Made by a program: the position numbers and the translations under genes | In this document: positions 11,337 to 21,888 of the stretch, one piece after another | Layout: every line of letters starts with the position of its first letter | Position numbering within the stretch: the stretch's first letter is position 1 | The notes under the pieces: model-generated | The model's database searches: none | Told to the model about the DNA's origin: nothing | Seen by the model: the letters and a program-made list of their open reading frames with translations, nothing else | Assembly (NCBI RefSeq): GCF_036898095.1 | Contig: NC_090728.1 | Location: 92,623,148 to 92,687,147 of the forward strand | From: Palaemon carinicauda | Lineage: Eukaryota; Arthropoda; Malacostraca; Decapoda; Palaemonidae | Direction of reading: 5' to 3' | DNA length: 64,000 bases

Positions 11337-11564
11337 CTAACAAATGATATCTTTGTTGCTCCTCAAAGTTTCATTTATATTGAAAATCAATCATGATTCA
11401 ATTTTCCTTACTTTCTCCAATCTCGCACCATCGGTCACATCGCGGTATTTTCGATATTTCCGGAAAATCCGCGATATATGTACAGTATATACATGGGTTA
11501 TGAAAAAAATCCGCGAAGTGGTGAATCCGCGATGGTCGAACCGCGAAGTAGCGAGGGTTCACTG

Positions 11565-11742
<178 letters not shown>

Positions 11743-11790
11743 TTGCCAGGTAAGTATTTATAAAACTTTGTTTTTATATCATAAAAACTC

Positions 11791-12319
11791 CATTTTTCAT
11801 GGTAGGGAGGTCTCGGTCTCCCGTTACGTTAACCCTTTGGGATCTCGCAATCCTGGTTATGCTGAGCCCTCGGGCTCTCGTGCCTCTCGTCACGCTGAGC
11901 CTTTGGGCTCTCATGACAGGGAAACCTCTGTTTCCCGTTGCGCTGATCCTTTGGGGTCTTGCAACACTGGTTACGCTGAGCCTTCAGGTTCTCGTAGCTG
12001 GGAGTCCTCTCCTCGTCGCGCAAATCCTATGGGTTCGAGCGGTCGTGCTGAGCCTATCGGTTCTTGTGACCCTCGTCATGCTGAGTTTTACTCTCATGTT
12101 AGAGAGTCTTCGGACTCTCATCGTGGGGAGCCTTCAGGCTCACGCAACTCGAGTTACGCTGAACCTTCGGGATCTCGCAGCCCTCATCCGGGTGGTGCCC
12201 ATCCTCCTACAGGATTTGGTGACGAGGTACCGCGGATTCCTATGGGTCGCGCGACCTGGAGTTGTGCTCCACGGAAGTGTTACGATCTTAAAATTGTTAC
12301 AGGTTCTTTTAATAAGTGA
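11791..12319 (+). pseudogene. Family-B DIRS gag (B2), 3' part
   Basis: Open frame (from 11768 in the last bases of A1 to the stop at 12319) encoding the EPSGSR-type repeat: SRNPGYAEPSGSRASRHAEP, RCADPLGSCNTGYAEPSGSR and EPSGSRNSSYAEPSGSRSP. It continues the repeat interrupted at 2128. The repeats are rich in Ser, Gly, Arg, Pro and Glu and look disordered. The end of the frame (ATWSCAPRKCYDL) has no recognised domain. No RT or YR of this element follows, so B2 is truncated near 12340. Confidence 0.65.
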
Positions 12320-13576
12320 AATAAATGTTTCCAACAACACTGATTGAAATATGGGAAATGAATATAAAAAGAAACACACGAAAAAACACAACACGTTTAT
12401 TCACAAACTTACAAAGAAAACTAGCGTTACTTCTTCGGTTACTTCAACTGACAAACCAAATCAATCAAAACATCAACAGAAAAGGGGAACAGTCAGTAAG
12501 GCAGAAATACTTAAGGAATAGTTTTCTGCAGCTGCTGAGACGATAGTGGTACGGAGACTTCAGGCTTGAGAACGTTGCAGAAGGGCGGCTGAAGTTCAGA
12601 TGAAACTGGCACGATGACCGGATTCGAAGACGTCACAAAAAGGGTGGGATCAATAAGGGACATCAGAGGTCTTCATCCAAGAATTCGAGGATACTGTTGA
12701 AGTAAGGCTTGAGAACGTTACAGAAGGGCGGCTGAAGTTCAGATGAAACTGGCACGATGACCGGATTCGAAGACGTCACAAAAAGGGTGGCATCAAAAAG
12801 GGACATCTGAGGTCTTCTTCCAAGAATTTGATGATAGTGGTGAACTAAGGCAGGCTGCAGGCAGTGTTGGCTACTTCTTATCACAAGCAGTGAGGGCTGG
12901 TTGCTTCAATATATCTCTTCTTCTCGGCTATGGCAGGATCTTTTGGAGATAGGCTTTTGTTGTCTGAAGGGAAGGTTAGAATCTGGCTCTATTAGACTTC
13001 TGGTCTTCCATGTTTCTTATCTTGCTAGGACTTGGATCTTATCTGCTTTGGACATAGTTCCTCTCTTGTCGTATGTCCTGTCCTATCTCTCTTGGACAAT
13101 CTCTTCTTGAAGTTTATATACCCATGTATGGGCAGAGTTAATTACAGTGGGCAGTGGTCATCTCCATAGAAGGCGTTCTTAACAATTCTGCATCTCTATT
13201 GGCTTTCTCAAAACTCCCTCTTCGATCACGCCATGGAAGCTTCTGGAAGAAATTTCTGATGCAATCTGGACCACGTGTTAAGTCGTAACAAAAGGGCAGC
13301 ACTTGTCCTTCTATGATGACATATATCCTAAACAAGGATTTCTCTCAGGCTCGGTTTCTCAAAATATGCTGACTCCACTAATTAAGACGATGACAGCTTG
13401 GTCAAAATAGGACAGTTCCCTTATCACGACAGGCGCTCTCGGTGAGGCTTGGTTTACTTTCAAAATGCTGGCGATAGTTGAGTGATGACAGATTTTAATA
13501 AACAGGGCCGTTGTCGAATCACATCTTGCCTTGCTGCTCAGACTTTGGGAATAGATATTTTTGTCTTTTAAACATC
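12320..13576. other. Unassigned region with a 143-bp tandem duplication
   Basis: No convincing protein. 12562-12704 and 12705-about 12847 are two copies of the same 143-bp unit (GGCTTGAGAACGTTGCAGAA at the start of each), differing at a few positions. The rest may be a solo LTR or another repeat; I cannot classify it. Confidence 0.5.
12562..12847. repeat. 143-bp tandem duplication (2 copies)
   Basis: Both copies share GCGGCTGAAGTTCAGATGAA and CACGATGACCGGATTCGAAG at a 143-bp offset. 143 is not a multiple of three, and neither copy has a coding frame I recognise. Confidence 0.85.
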
Positions 13577-13938
13577 TTTTAAACATCAGACTTACCCGGT
13601 GGTTATATATATAGCTTTAGTCCCTGACGTCCGGCAGAAATTCAAAACTCGCGGCAATCGCAGATTGAGTACCCAGGTGTACCACCAGCGCGCCCTCTCG
13701 CGAGGTACCTGTAACCATTCCATGATTCCTCAGATCTTCCCTGCCGCCATTGCCGGTGACATTGTTGGATATTTACTCGTTATTTAACCTGGACTTTTGC
13801 AGTTATCTTTGGTGATGTACTACTAATTTGGTTATTGGCTTTCGCATGTTTGGATTTGCTTTGGATTTTCTTGAACCTTTATTGATTTTGATTATTTTGA
13901 CCCTTGCTTGTTTTGATCTCTCTTTTTGAATATTCAAA

Positions 13939-16597
13939 ATGGCTGACCCTTCTCCCGCTTATAGAAAGTGTGTGAAAGGTTGTAAGACCTGGCTTCCTAA
14001 AGCCTCTATTGATCCCGACTCAATTTGTGTTAAATGTAGGAGTAAAGTATGTGACTTGGGGGATCGGTGTGACAAATGTGTTTTGTTGTCTGAGAGGAGT
14101 GGCTGGAATTTGACCGCTTCACTCGTAAACTTCAGAGAGACAGAATTAGACGAAGTTCTTCTCGTTCTAGAGAATTTTCCTCTTCCCGTATCATTGAACA
14201 TCCTTCCCCTGTAGTGGAAGTTTCAGATCCCACTACTGTTACCGCTGAGCCTACGCTAAAGAACATGATGGTCGCTATTCAAGCCCTGGGCGTTAGGGTT
14301 GAATCGCTTGCTGCGGACAGGAACCAACTCGTGTCCGATGTTGATCAATCAAAAAGTGTCAGTGCGAAAAGTGTCAGTGCAAAAAGTGCGGTTAATGTGT
14401 TTAGTGCAGTGGAGGGTGGGTCTGCTCGGACCTGTTGTTCACCTAGCCTTAGACCTCTTCCAAGCTCCCCAACACCTGGGAGAAGGAATGTCGATCGGCG
14501 AAAGGGAACGAGAGGCGTTATCGCTCGAGCAGATGTCCCCTCAAGCGTACCTGTTGACGCTTCACGGGAGGTTAAAGTGTTTACTTCATCTTCGGATGAC
14601 GCTGCACCCAGCCGGGGCTGGCGTCAAGCTTCCAGACCTCTTAAGAGGAAGATGGATGCAAGCGTCTGGTTGTAGCCAATGGAGCAGTCCGGAGCGTTTT
14701 CCTTCTTCTGAGGAAGGTTCTCCTGCTAAACGTCCTGTTAGGATGTCGGATTCTGACAAACGTCAAGTCCAGCCTGTTGCAGATCAAGTTCCTGAGTCTG
14801 GCATCACTTCGGTTCATGCTCCGCCGCCACCGTCAGACTGGTTGTCGTCTTCCGGACACTCTGCATGTTACATGAGCGACGAAGAAGGCGAGTTTGTGGT
14901 TGAAGTAACTTCTCTTGCTTTACCACAAGTTGACCCAAATTGGAGTATGCTGCAAGATATGCAGCAGTAACTCTCTTCCTTTATGCAAACGTATCAACCT
15001 GCGGACAACAAGAGAGTGGCTCGCCAAGATCCCGAGCGTCGGGAAACTTCGCAACTTGACGCTAAGCGTCGTAAGGCGGTTAGTCAAGAGGCGCTTGACA
15101 ACGGACAGCTTTCCAAGCGTCAAGCAATTAAACATGGCGCTGAACGACGTAATAAGGTTTTTGTGAAACGTCGAGAGACTGATCCACTTGACACCAAACG
15201 TCAAGCGTCCAGGCGTGACGCCGAGCTTCAACCGACCAAACGTGACGTCGATCGACAAGCAGCTAAATGTGGCGCCGAGTGACGTGACGTCGAGCGGCAA
15301 GCACGTGACGTCGAGCGTCAAGTAGAACGTGACGCCAAGCGTCAAGCAGTCGGACGTGACGCCGAGCGTAAGAGCCTCGGACGTCGTGATGACACCGGTC
15401 GTACCGAGCGTCAAGATTGCGGACGCCTTACTTCCGATCGTAATGATCGCGAGCGACTTCTTTCTGAGCGTCGAGCGTTGAATCAACGTGACGCCAGACG
15501 TGATGACCCTGCACCTGTGGATGACAGAAGTCAGGCCCGTAAGGAGTTACCTCTTGTTCTGCAAGACGTCTCTACTTCAGTTAGAGTTTTATCGGAGGAA
15601 GAGATTTGATCACCTTTCCCCGGCTGAGCTTTTAGAAGAATTCTTGGAGGGAGAAGAGCCTAAGACCCTTCATCATTCAGTTGATCTTAAGAGAATTATG
15701 AAAGATTTTACGGAAGAGTTTCCAGATCATTTTGTTCCTGTTGCTCCACGTTTCCCCCCTTCGGAGTTTACCCTAGGGAAGGCAGCGAAGGAATCTCTTT
15801 TCATTAAGATGGTTATTTCTCGATCATTGAATTGACCTTTAAGGATGTTGGGAGACTGGATGCAGTCCAAATAAGACCAAGGCAAGATTGCCTTCTCTTT
15901 TCCTCCAGCTATATTAGCCTCCAGGTCAAGCGTGTGGTACGAGACGGGAGAAGTTCTCGGCTCGGGAGTTCCTGCCTCTGCCCAGGGAGACTTTTCAAGC
16001 CTAGTAGACTCTCCTCGTCGGTCGGCCATGAGAAGGACAAAGATTCTATGATCTACTTCTGAACTCGATCATCTTCTCTAAGGCGTCTTCAGAGCCTTCG
16101 AGGTTTTCAACTTTCTGGATTGGACTCTGGGAGCCTTGGGGAAGAAAGTTTCAACCTTTAAGGATACTGACAATGATAGTATTATCCACATCATGTCATG
16201 TATGGATAAAGCCGTTAGACACGGCTCTAATGAGTTGGCAGCCCTATTCTCGGCTGGGGTTCTTAAGAAAAGAGCACAAATGTGTTCTTTTCTTTCCATG
16301 GGGGTCACACCCTTTCAGAAGTCTGAGTTGCTGTATGCACCTCTTTCTCCCTCTCTGTTTCCTCAGGAGTTAGTGAGAGAGGTTGCTTCTGCTTTGACCC
16401 AGAAGGCCACTCAAAATTTAGTCTCAAAGACAGCAAGGAAGGTCTTACCGACATCCTTTACTAGCCGCAAACCGAAAGAAAAAACCCCATTCCCTCAGTT
16501 TTCACAGCCTTTTCGAGGGAAGTCCGTCAGTAGGGGTAGTTCCAGACCCGACGGAAGGAGAGCAAGGAGGAGAGGATCCAGACCTGGGCGAAGCTGA
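13939..16597 (+). pseudogene. gag: DIRS gag (ORF1) of A2
   Basis: Starts MADPSPAYRKCVKGCKTWLP. The Cys cluster reads C-x3-C, then SICVKCRSKVCDLGDRCDKC, matching A1. A frameshift near 14095 is needed to continue into EEWLEFDRFTRKLQRDRIRR. Further breaks: a frameshift near 14650, stops at 14970 and 15282, a frameshift near 15590 and stops at about 15870-16070. The middle (15000-15500) is a charged repeat in which RRDAE/KRQ-type units recur, different from the SSHRQD repeat of A1 but in the same position. The C-terminal domain (MSCMDKAVRHGSNELAALFS, 16198 onwards) aligns with A1, and the tail is basic (RRARRRGSRPGRS). Confidence 0.78.
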
Positions 16598-17830
16598 GTC
16601 TGACTGCTTTCGCCTTCAGACAGCAGTAGGAGCCAGACTGAACAACTTCTGGCGAGGTTGGGAGGAAAGGGGAGCAGACCCTTGGTCCTTTCTTTTACTG
16701 AAGGATGGATACAAGATTCCTTTCATAAGGAAACCTCCTTTAGTTTTAGATCTGATAGATCTCTCTCCCAGATACAGAGAGGAGTCAAAGAGGCAGGCCA
16801 TGCATCTCCAAATGTCTCTCTTGTTGGAGAAGGCAGTAGAGAGGGTACGAGACTTGCGGTCACCAGCGTTCTACAACCGCCTATTCCTGGTTCCCAAGAA
16901 CTCGGGGGGGATGGAGACCAGTCCTGGATGTAAGTGCCCTCAACGCCTTCGTTCAGAAGACAAAGTTCTCCATGGAGACATCAAAGACTGTGCTAGCAGC
17001 AGTAAGAAAGGGCGACTGGATGGTCTCTTTAGACCTCCAGGACGCTTACTTTCATATCCCCATTCATCCGAGTTTCAAGCGTTACCTGAGGTTCGTTTAC
17101 AGGAAGGAAGTCTTCCAGTTTCGGGCCTTGTGTTTCGGCCTCAGCACCGCTCCTCTAATATTCACAAAGCTTATGCTAAATGTAGCGAGCATACTGTACT
17201 CAAGAGGCATCAGAGCCTCCCTGTATCTGGATGACTGGCTACTCAGAGCTCATTCCTTCAATCGCTGTCTGAAGAATCTGCAAATGACATTGAGATTGTC
17301 AGAAGAACTGGGTCTTCTTGTAAACACAGAAACGTCCCAACTGATTCCATCCCAGAAGATCCTTTATTTGGGGATGGAAATTCAGAGTCTAGCTTTTCGG
17401 GCTTTTCCGTCACCCTCAAGTATGGAACAAGCCCTCCTGAAACTTCGTATTTTTCTAGAGAAAAAGAAAATGTTCTGTGAGAGAGTGGATGAGTCTGCTG
17501 GGAACCCTCTCCTCGCTGGAGCAGTTTGTTTCCCTGAGAAGACTGAATCTCCGTCCTCTTCAATTCCACCTCAATCATCATTGGGACAAGGAAAAAAGCC
17601 TAGAGACGGAAAGCATTCCCCTTACGGAACCAGTAAGAAGTTGCCTCCAGTGGTGGAATGATCCGGGCAAACTTCAGGAAGGTCTCTCACTGGAACAAAG
17701 GAGCCCAGACCTTGCGTTGTGTTCCGACCCTTCGGACTCTGGGTGGGGAGCAACACTGGGCAAGTTGGAGATCTCGGGTCTGTGGACAAGAGATCAGGAG
17801 AGCGGACATAATGAGACAGAGAATCATTGA
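16598..17830 (+). pseudogene. pol: DIRS RT-RNase H (ORF2) of A2, truncated
   Basis: RT motifs: PAFYNRLFLVPKNSGG, VSLDLQDAYFHIPIHPSFKR, LCFGLSTAPLIFTKL and LYLDDWLLRA (about 17220). RNase H begins LALCSDPSDSGWGATLG and is cut off soon after. A frameshift lies in a G run near 16910 (relatives continue GGWRPVLDV), another near 17475. After 17830 the RNase H second half and the whole YR are gone, so this copy could not move on its own. Confidence 0.82.
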
Positions 17831-18238
17831 AGTCGGCTTCCTTATCAGGTACGAACCCTTAAGCTTGTTTATTAACTCTTAAGTAAAATTCCAACAATGT
17901 TGGCTGTCTCTGACCCTCCACCAAGGGTGTCAATCAGCTATATATATAACCACTGGGTAAGTCTGATGTTTAAAAATTATATTTTCATAATAGAATAAAT
18001 TTTTGAACATACCCGGTGGTTATATATAATTTAATTCCCCCCTCCTCCCTCTAGAGACCTATGGGCATGGAAGATCTGAGGAATCATGGAATGGTTCCAG
18101 GTACCTCGCGAGAGGGCACGCTGGTGGTACACCTGGCTACTCAATCTGCGATTGCCGCGAGTTTTGAATTTCTGCCGGATGTCAGGGACCAAAGCTATAT
18201 ATATAACCACCGGGTAAGTATGTTCAAAAATGTATTTG
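17831..18238 (+). repeat. A2 3' end: ICR and right ITR
   Basis: ICR: CAGCTATATATATAACCACT, then GGGTAAGTCTGATGTTTAAA joined to AATTTTTGAACATACCCGG. The right ITR (about 18060-18238) is the near-exact inverse of 13577-13745, including CGCGAGAGGGCACGCTGG, and ends CGGGTAAGTATGTTCAAAAA. Confidence 0.82.
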
Positions 18239-18807
18239 TTCCGTAACCGAAATACAAACCATGCTATTTACATAGGGTTTACTTTCGGCGTAGCTGAAAT
18301 GACGAGCCATTAGATTTTAACGAGGGTATATTACCCCCGCGCTAGTTAGCAGGGGGGTAGGGGAGTGGTAGCTAGCTACCCCTCCCCCCTCACACACCGG
18401 TGAACTGCTTCACTTCACTTTTGGCTCGGACAATGAACAGACGTCTCTGTTCCGTCCTCGCATGGCAGCCATTAATGCTTTGTCTTACTAATTACTTACT
18501 TTTCTTATACTTAATATATATATGTAAACATTCTTATGTTTATGTATATATTTGAGTATAGAAAGACAGTAAGTTTCCTTTTCAGTGTTTGTGCTGTGTG
18601 TGTGTGTAGGAAGTTCACTCATTGTACGACGACAACTCCGTGTGGTCTCAGGCCACTACGGTGACTTTTCATGGGTCGCGATCTCTCCCTTGGTCCTTCG
18701 GTCCCCCTTCGGCGGGCGCCGTGGGGAATCGTCATCGCTGGACTCTACTTACTGATATGTTTCTCCGCTGTTCCTCCTTCCCTACGGGGAACTTGATAAT
18801 ATATCAC

Positions 18808-18881
<74 letters not shown>

Positions 18882-19025
18882 AGTCTACCTGGCCGAACAG
18901 GCCTTTTTCTGTGGTGGGTGTTGTGGGAGGGGTTTTATGCTGTCTCCGCAAGGAGAAACTCTGCTCCGGTTTAGCTGGACTCGGGTTTGTATGGCTAAGA
19001 AAAATACAAATTACTTAAAAAAAAT
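18236..19025 (+). mobile_element. Short family-B DIRS element B3 (ITR-only derivative)
   Basis: Left end TTTGTTCCGTAACCGAAATA, then TTACTTTCGGCGTAGCTGAA, as in B2 and B7. The right end GGGTTTGTATGGCTAAGAAA then AATACAAATTAC matches the right ends of B6 and B7. Only about 0.8 kb lies between them, with no gag, RT or YR, so this is a non-autonomous derivative. It begins exactly where the A2 right end breaks off. Confidence 0.6.
18808..18879. repeat. (GA)n microsatellite
   Basis: About 35 GA units with one GG interruption at 18829-18830, inside B3. Confidence 0.96.
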
Positions 19026-19209
19026 TTTATACTGTATTATTTATAACCACAAAATCAAGTCCCACCTGTTGGTGGAATAGGGTCTCAATTGTTTTGAGAT
19101 TTTTTTTTAGCCAAATCTTAAGTAACATAGAAATGAATTTATAGGGTATTGAAAATTTAGCAAAGCATAGCCCTCTGAATGTCCATTGAAACTGTCTCCT
19201 ATTTTACAG
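19026..19209. other. Likely host intron sequence before the exon at 19210
   Basis: AT-rich, no repeat that I recognise. It ends with a pyrimidine-rich acceptor, TCTCCTATTTTACAG, directly before the exon. Confidence 0.4.
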
Positions 19210-19325
19210 AACTCCACAAACAATCAAGCCTGTGTCACCTTCAACTTCATTTTCAAATTTTTCTCTCTTAGATGATGATGACTTTGAAGACTTTTGTGAT
19301 TTTGAATCTGAAGATATAAAGACTG
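19210..19325 (+). CDS. Putative internal exon of a host gene (acidic protein)
   Basis: A 116-nt stretch bounded by an acceptor (TATTTTACAG) and a donor (G|GTGAGT). In the only open frame (first codon at 19211) it encodes TPQTIKPVSPSTSFSNFSL, then LDDDDFEDFCDFESEDIKT, and ends with one base of the next codon. The acceptor leaves one 5' base (A), so incoming phase is 2. The exon 46947-47122 begins with the two bases that complete this last codon (G+AA = Glu). The acidic D/E/F cluster resembles disordered segments of nuclear or DNA-repair proteins, but I do not recognise the gene. A transposon origin is unlikely because no transposase family fits. Confidence 0.55.
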
Positions 19326-19649
19326 GTGAGTTTACTTGTTTTTTCCATAGTGTGCCATTTTTTACTTGATTGCTTGATGTATTGGTAGTGTAAATTGACA
19401 CCAAAAAAATTATTGCTTGATCTTGCCTGAGTGTCTTTCGTAACATAACTTTTTCACGTAATGAGTCATGTTTTACGTGTAAATTGCCTAATTCGTTCCA
19501 AGCCCTACGAAAAAACCACATTAAATTTTATAATAAAGGTAAAACCAGAATGAAAGAGCCTAATACATTTGAATCATCCGATATACCTAACCTAACCGTT
19601 AATTTTTAAATGAAGTACTGTATATTAGAACATAATGCAATACTGTACA

Positions 19650-19870
19650 CATACATATACCAAGGCACTTCCCCCAATTTTGGGGGGTAGCCGACATCAA
19701 CAAATGAAACAAAACAAAAAGGGGACCTCTACTCTCTACGTTCCTCCCAGCCTGACAAGGGACTCAACTGAGTTCAGCTGGTACTGCTAGGGTGCCACAG
19801 CCCACCCTCCCCCGTTATGCACCACAGATGAAGCTTCATAATGCTGAATCCCCTACTGCTGCTACCTCCG
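19650..19870. repeat. Interspersed repeat (SINE-like) in Tigger 3' region
   Basis: Starts ATACATATACCAAGGCACTT, contains CCCCAATTTTGGGGGGTAGC and ends CTGCTGCTACCTCCGCGGTC. No ORF. I recognise it as a repeat type common in decapod genomes, but I cannot name its family. It breaks the Tigger non-coding sequence. Confidence 0.5.
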
Positions 19871-20935
19871 CGGTCAATAAGTAATGAAAAATATTACAGT
19901 ACTACGAAAATTGATACGAAGATGTGGAACCTTATCTTTCGAGTGAGGCAATATCTGAAAGCAAAATTGTCAGCAAAGGAGGAGGGCATATAGCAGAAAA
20001 CATTAAAAAAATCGCAGAAACATTAGCACTTAACTTTTCGAATTATATAACAAATGGCAGAAAACATCAACACATAATTATATTGATTTTTTTCTTTTCT
20101 AATTTTTTTATCCTTTTTTCACTTTACATTTTGCACTTTCTAAATTTCATCAGTTTCTTCTTCACTTCCATTCTTGTTTTTTTTCAGATCACCTTGACCT
20201 TCACCTTGACTCCTTAAGAAATAACAATCCAAATAAGCTTGTTTTGGCTTACTTTTTAAAATGTTTCTGAAATGACTCAGGCAAATGTCATTAAACTGCA
20301 CAAGCAGGCAACTTGTGTGAACCTTTTTGGGGTATTTCTTTTCTGTGAAGTCTGCCACTTTATGATACGAAGATAACATTTCCTTAATTTCTGCCATTGT
20401 CATACTTGTATGTGTGTCCTTCTAATCGTCGCCAGAGAACTGTTCCTGAACGATGTTCAGCTCGGTGTCCGTCGTAAGTTTCTCTTGGTGTTCCTTGAGA
20501 AGTTCATTAATATCATCTTCATCGACGACCAGCCCAAGTGAAACGATTTCCTCAACCTCAGGTTGCAGAAAAGGTTCAGGATTGTTAACCGTTAAAGGCT
20601 TCCCTTTCAGCTAGGCCTACCCTGAATCCCTCGAAGTCTTGTGCAGGACGGCATCAGGCCACAGCTTCTTCCACGAAGAGTTCAAGGTGCGCCTCGAAAC
20701 CTCCTGCCAAGCTTTATCAATGAGTCGCAGGCATATCACAATATCAAAATGCTCCTTCCAAAATTTTACGAAGGGTGAGATTTGTACTGTCAGTGATTTT
20801 GAAACATCCGTATAGAGCTTTTTGAAATTTAGAAATTACTTGCTGATCCATTGGCTGGAGGAGATGGGTGGGATTAGGTTGAAGGTAGAGAACCTTGATA
20901 AAGGAATATTCTTGGAGGATATCATCCTCGAGGAA

Positions 20936-21013
20936 ACGATATCGGCTTCAATGACCTTAGATGTCAGGATGCCAGAAAACCTCAAATCAATCAATCAATC
21001 AATCATCTTCGAG
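20936..21013 (+). repeat. 3' tail of a retroposon inserted in Tigger, with target duplication
   Basis: The block CGATATCGGCTTCAATGACC to an (AATC)n tail interrupts the transposase between LEDD and YSFIKVLYL. It is flanked by ATCATCCTCGAGG (20925-20937) and ATCATCTTCGAGG (about 21002-21014), a 13-bp target duplication with one mismatch. A second copy of the same tail with an (ATTC)n end is at 39606-39662. Confidence 0.7.
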
Positions 21014-21223
21014 GCCAGGAGGGTGAGCAGGGGCGTTGTCTAACACCAGCAGACATTTCAGCGGGAGGTGGTTCTCGTCCTGATAATTTTCAGCAGTCAG
21101 ACCGAAACAGAGGTTTAACCCCTCTACGAAGAATTGCCTTGTTACCCAGGCTTTTGCATTAGCCCTCCTCATCACTGGAAGCTACTCCTTTAGCACTTTG
21201 CGGGACTTGTAGGCCCAAGGACT

Positions 21224-21402
21224 CTCAAATGATACACCAGTAGGGCTTAACCTTATAATCCTCAGTAGGGGCTTAACCTTATAATCCTCAGTAGGGGCTT
21301 AACCTTATAATCCCCAGTAGGGGCTTAACCTTATAATCCTCAGTAGGGGCTTAACCTTATAATCCCCAGTAGGGGCTTAACCTTATAATCCCCAATGGCA
21401 TT
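21224..21402. repeat. 26-bp minisatellite born inside Tigger coding sequence
   Basis: About six copies of a 26-bp unit (AGTAGGGGCTTAACCTTATA then ATCCYC). On the minus strand each unit encodes the DYKVKPLL segment of the transposase. The unit length is not a multiple of three, so each copy shifts the frame. Confidence 0.9.
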
Positions 21403-21888
21403 GGCACGAAGTACAAGGGTACGCCTGTCCTTCATAGACTTATACCCGGGCAGCCTCTCTTTGTCGTAGTTGAAGACTTGCTGGGGAATGTAGCATTTCT
21501 GGAGAGTCAATTTGTTGAAATTTCTCAAGAAAGGCTTTGGCTGCTTTCATGTCCGAGTTGGCAGCCTCACCATGCCGCATCACTGAATGAACACCACTCC
21601 GTATCCTAAATTTTTCAAACCACCCATGTAAAGCTTTGAACTTTGTTGGTGCCTTCTGCGACATCCCTTCTCCTGCGTTGTCTTCAGCCTAAGCATGCAC
21701 AAAAGCACCAAAAAAAGGCGCTGGCCTTGTGGCAAATTACTGTCTTGGTGATTGTGTCTCCAGCGATTTCCTTGTCCTTAATCCAGAGGAAAAGAAGTCT
21801 CTTCATCTTATCATGGATGTGGCTCCTCTTACTTGAAAAGAAATTCATGCCTTTAGGTGTTGCTGCTTTGATGGCTTCCTTCTGCTTA

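Larger units (their letters stand above)
9730..11564. mobile_element. Non-autonomous TIR element (Tc1/mariner-pogo type) inserted in A1 right ITR
   Basis: Left end CAGTGAACCCTCGTTTATCG; right end is the inverted CGAGGGTTCACTG. The subterminal GCGATAGGTGAAAATCCGCG is mirrored near 11500-11545. TA lies immediately outside both ends (9728-9729 and 11565-11566), as expected for TA target duplication. No transposase ORF is visible; the interior is AT-rich and holds three long dinucleotide tracts. A diverged relative of the terminus seems to be present near 47385-47480. Classified as a MITE-like relative of Tigger/mariner. Confidence 0.8.
13577..18238 (+). mobile_element. DIRS element A2, YR-less deletion derivative
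   Basis: Left end TTTTAAACATCAGACTTACC; the 11-mer TTTTAAACATC also directly precedes it (13566-13576). ITRs: 13577-about 13745 and about 18060-18238, differing at about five positions. The ICR at 17926-18010 reads the reverse complement of the left end joined to that of the right end. gag and RT-RNase H are present but decayed, and YR is missing: RNase H stops shortly after its first catalytic Asp (about 17830) and 3' non-coding sequence follows directly. The right end is cut about 20 bp short by the start of B3. Confidence 0.85.
19420..21888 (-). mobile_element. Tigger (pogo superfamily) DNA transposon
   Basis: The 19440-19620 stretch (TTACGTGTAAATTGCCTAAT; CCACATTAAATTTTATAATAA) is shared with the MITEs at 37210-37463 and 61777-62335, whose TIR starts CAGTAATGCCTCAC. 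A transposase pseudogene follows on the minus strand (20150-21888). Two unrelated repeats are nested in it (19650-19870 and about 20939-20998). The 5' coding end on the right side is cut by the repeat that begins at 21889. Confidence 0.75.
20150..21888 (-). pseudogene. Tigger transposase pseudogene
   Basis: Minus-strand reading, N to C: LLFLWIKDKEIAGDTITKTV (about 21800); FKALHGWFEKFRIRSGVHSV then MRHGEAANSDMKAAKAFLEK (about 21630); IPQQVFNYDKERLPGYKSMK (first catalytic Asp; the usual TGLFWKKMP segment is deleted); DYKVKPLL, which is repeated as a minisatellite; VTRQFFVEGLNLCFGL; CLLVLDNAPAHPPGLEDD (second Asp); LQPNPTHLLQPMDQQVISKF; and the tail AEIKEMLSSYHKVADFTEKK ... HFRNILKSKPKQAYLDCYF (20150-20400). 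Tigger transposases cut and paste elements at TA sites. Stops, frameshifts and insertions make this copy dead. Confidence 0.88.

Noticed and set aside
14920..15486. 188-residue minus-strand ORF (LTLGVT repeats)
   Set aside because: Antisense shadow of the charged repeat in A2 gag.
21224..21402. CRISPR-like direct repeats
   Set aside because: Head-to-tail 26-bp units with no spacers, inside a eukaryotic transposon.
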